64,000 nt of DNA from Ruegeria arenilitoris. Lineage in GTDB: Bacteria; Pseudomonadota; Alphaproteobacteria; Rhodobacterales; Rhodobacteraceae. The notes under the pieces are model-generated. The model searched no databases. It was not told the origin of the DNA and saw nothing but the letters and a program-made list of their open reading frames with translations. The position numbers and the translations under genes were made by a program. Below are positions 62,695 to 64,000 of the stretch, piece by piece; within the stretch, counting starts at the first letter, position 1; the number at the start of each line of letters is the position of its first letter. The stretch covers positions 310,001 through 374,000 of the forward strand of contig NZ_WQDA01000004.1 in assembly GCF_013032855.1 (NCBI RefSeq), written 5' to 3'.

Positions 62695-62708
62695 TTAACT
62701 TATGTCAA
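62695..62708. promoter_or_regulatory. FNR/Dnr-type box upstream of nirE
   Basis: TTAAC-TTAT-GTCAA, abutting the preceding stem-loop. The centre at 62701.5 predicts a start near 62743. This leaves a leader of about 110 nt before nirE, much longer than the 27-30 nt at the other four boxes. Confidence 0.75.
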
Positions 62709-62852
62709 GGAGGCCTCTTTGCGAATGCGCCAGTCTGCGGCCATGACACGCCCGGCCATCCCAGCAACGTCCCGATCCGCCGCTCTGTCCGCGCTCGGAA
62801 CCGACCGGAACACCCGGGTCCCGATGACATTCAGACCAAGCGAGATTGCACC

Positions 62853-63614
62853 ATGAGCGGTAAGGTTTTTCTGATCGGCGCCGGACCCGGAGACCCCGAA
62901 TTGATGACCCTGCGCGCCTTGCGTATGCTGCGCGAGGCGGATGTGGTGGTCTACGACCGTCTGGTCTCGGAGGAGATCCTGGCCATGCACGCCCCCGGTG
63001 CGCGGCTGATCCCCGTGGGCAAGGCGCCCAAATGCCATACCGTGCCGCAGGACCGGATCAACCAGATCCTGCTGGAACAGGCCCGCGCGGGCCACAGGGT
63101 TGCCCGCCTCAAGGGGGGCGATCCGATGATCTTTGGCCGCGGCTCGGAAGAGGCGGCGTTTCTGATGGACCATGGCATTGCGGTTGAATACGCGCCCGGC
63201 ATCACCGCGGCGCAGGGGGCAAGCTGTTCGACCGGCGTGCCGCTGACCCATCGCGGGCTGGCCACCTCGGTTCAATATGTCACCGGCCATCGTCAGGCCG
63301 ACAAGGTGCTGGACCTCGACTGGAAGCGCCTGGCGGACCCTGACACCACCTTGGTCATCTACATGGGCGTCGCCAATATCGGCCAGATCGCCATGGGCCT
63401 GATGACGGAAAACCTGCCGGGATCGACCTCCGTCCTGGCCGTCGGCAAGGCGACCACCCCGGACGAGCGCCGCCTTGTCTCGCGTCTGGACCGTGTCGCC
63501 GCCGACGTGCGCGCGGCCGGTCTGGCCGCCCCTACCCTGTTCATCATCGGCAAGGTCGTGTCGCTTTATGCCGAACGGCCGGTTGCCGAGTTGCTGGAGC
63601 ATGCTCATGGCTAG
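62853..63614 (+). CDS. nirE: Uroporphyrinogen-III C-methyltransferase for haem d1 (NirE)
   Basis: 253-aa SAM-dependent methyltransferase that converts uroporphyrinogen III to precorrin-2, the entry step to haem d1. The SAM-binding GAGPGDPELMT is at residues 9-19 and the family signature with RLKGGDPMIFGRG lies near 84-96. CobA of cobalamin synthesis has the same activity; the position between nirS and nirC indicates NirE. Its 3' end overlaps nirC. Confidence 0.9.
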   Translation: MSGKVFLIGAGPGDPELMTLRALRMLREADVVVYDRLVSEEILAMHAPGARLIPVGKAPKCHTVPQDRINQILLEQARAGHRVARLKGGDPMIFGRGSEEAAFLMDHGIAVEYAPGITAAQGASCSTGVPLTHRGLATSVQYVTGHRQADKVLDLDWKRLADPDTTLVIYMGVANIGQIAMGLMTENLPGSTSVLAVGKATTPDERRLVSRLDRVAADVRAAGLAAPTLFIIGKVVSLYAERPVAELLEHAHG

Positions 63615-63957
63615 GACTCTGCCCCTTGAACCGGCCCGCCGGGACTGGCCCGGGCGCGCGGTGCTGACCGCCGCCGTGCTGGTGGCCACCTCAGCCTTTG
63701 CCGCCGACACGCTGGACCCCAACGCGCTGAAGCGTCTGGTGCATCAGGATTGCGGGTCCTGCCACGGCCTGACCCTGAAAGGCGGGCTGGGCCCCGATCT
63801 GCGGGCGGGAAACCTGCAGCACTATGACCCCGAAATCCTGACCGGCGTAATCCTGGACGGCATCCCCGACACGGCCATGCCGCCGTGGCGGCCCCTCATC
63901 AGCGAGGAAGAGGCCGAATGGATCGCCCGTTATCTGCTGAAACCGGAGGCCCAATGA
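63607..63957 (+). CDS. nirC: Cytochrome c55x NirC
   Basis: 116-aa periplasmic monohaem cytochrome. The signal region (about residues 1-33) is followed by CGSCH (49-53) and a Met ligand in DTAMPPW (Met91). NirC donates electrons to NirS or takes part in d1 maturation. The ATG at 63607 lies within the end of nirE and has GGAG 8 nt upstream; an ATG at 63601 is too close to it. Confidence 0.85.
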   Translation: MARTLPLEPARRDWPGRAVLTAAVLVATSAFAADTLDPNALKRLVHQDCGSCHGLTLKGGLGPDLRAGNLQHYDPEILTGVILDGIPDTAMPPWRPLISEEEAEWIARYLLKPEAQ

Positions 63958-64000
63958 AACAGTTTGTCCTTGGCCTCGCGGCCTCGTTGCTGATGACCGC
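63954..64000 (+). CDS. 5' end of an exported protein, possibly NirF (partial)
   Basis: An ATG at 63954 overlaps the nirC stop as ATGA. The 15 visible residues (MKQFVLGLAASLLMT) look like the start of a signal peptide. NirF, which follows nirC in many nirS clusters and acts in haem d1 synthesis in the periplasm, is the likely identity. The gene runs off the right edge, so this rests on position only. Confidence 0.55.
   Translation, partial: MKQFVLGLAASLLMT

Noticed and set aside
62725-62856. A 43-codon frame just before nirE whose stop overlaps the nirE start as ATGA
   Set aside because: The overlap is attractive, but the start site predicted from the FNR-type box (near 62743) lies downstream of the ATG at 62725. 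The Shine-Dalgarno spacing is too long and the peptide has no recognisable feature.

Overview
The window reads as a stretch of an alphaproteobacterial chromosome or large plasmid, most likely from the roseobacter group of Rhodobacterales. Pointers are the high-GC coding style, haem made from a glycine-using 5-aminolevulinate synthase, an aglEFGAK alpha-glucoside cluster, a Hint-domain protein of the type common in marine Rhodobacterales, and a NirS/cNor denitrification island. I see no rRNA, tRNA, IS element, phage gene or CRISPR array. The species assignment is inference.

Region 1 (1-13469) is a galactoside locus. An IclR regulator and an ABC ATPase face a plus-strand operon: binding protein, two permeases, GH4 alpha-galactosidase, IlvD/Edd-type sugar-acid dehydratase, SDR sugar dehydrogenase, dgoK, dgoA, SMP-30 lactonase and GH42 beta-galactosidase. 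Together they give a complete oxidative (De Ley-Doudoroff) galactose route from imported galactoside to pyruvate and glyceraldehyde-3-phosphate. Region 2 (13495-18042, minus) is a spermidine/putrescine-type ABC transporter whose last permease has an odd C-terminal extension. Region 3 (18394-29886) is the alpha-glucoside system: aglEFGAK on minus, and on plus the LacI regulator aglR, a GH1 beta-glucosidase fused to a glucokinase, a PfkB sugar kinase and a lyxose/mannose isomerase.

Region 4 (29880-38021) holds a cation-efflux protein and an amine or betaine catabolic group: GMC (choline-type) dehydrogenase, MttB-family corrinoid methyltransferase without pyrrolysine, DAO-family FAD oxidoreductase, aldehyde dehydrogenase and a DapA-family lyase. 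Region 5 (38174-48206) is an amino-sugar and peptidoglycan-sugar locus: nagA, a SIS-domain deaminase, a GntR regulator and a BadF kinase on minus; murQ, an ABC transporter and a Gfo/Idh/MocA oxidoreductase on plus. The divergent starts are flanked by two inverted copies of a repeated operator-like element.

Region 6 (48217-64000) is the denitrification and haem island: a Crp/Fnr regulator, hemA, norCBQDEF (minus), a Hint-domain protein, nnrS, nirS, a NapC/NirT cytochrome fused to a second haem domain, a cupredoxin, nirE, nirC and the start of another exported protein, possibly nirF. Five FNR/Dnr-type boxes (TTRAC-N4-RTCAA or one mismatch) sit before hemA/crp, norC, nnrS, nirS and nirE. In all but nirE, the TSS predicted 41-42 nt from the box lies 27-30 nt from the start codon, so the island looks like one regulon. 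All four binding-protein genes are followed by a GC-rich stem-loop before the rest of their transporter operon.

The most unusual items are the GH1-glucokinase fusion, the NirT-type cytochrome fusion with a CX3CH motif, the SDR with Asn in place of the catalytic Lys, the permease tail with a duplicated peptide motif, and the PTS-free MurNAc/GlcNAc locus.
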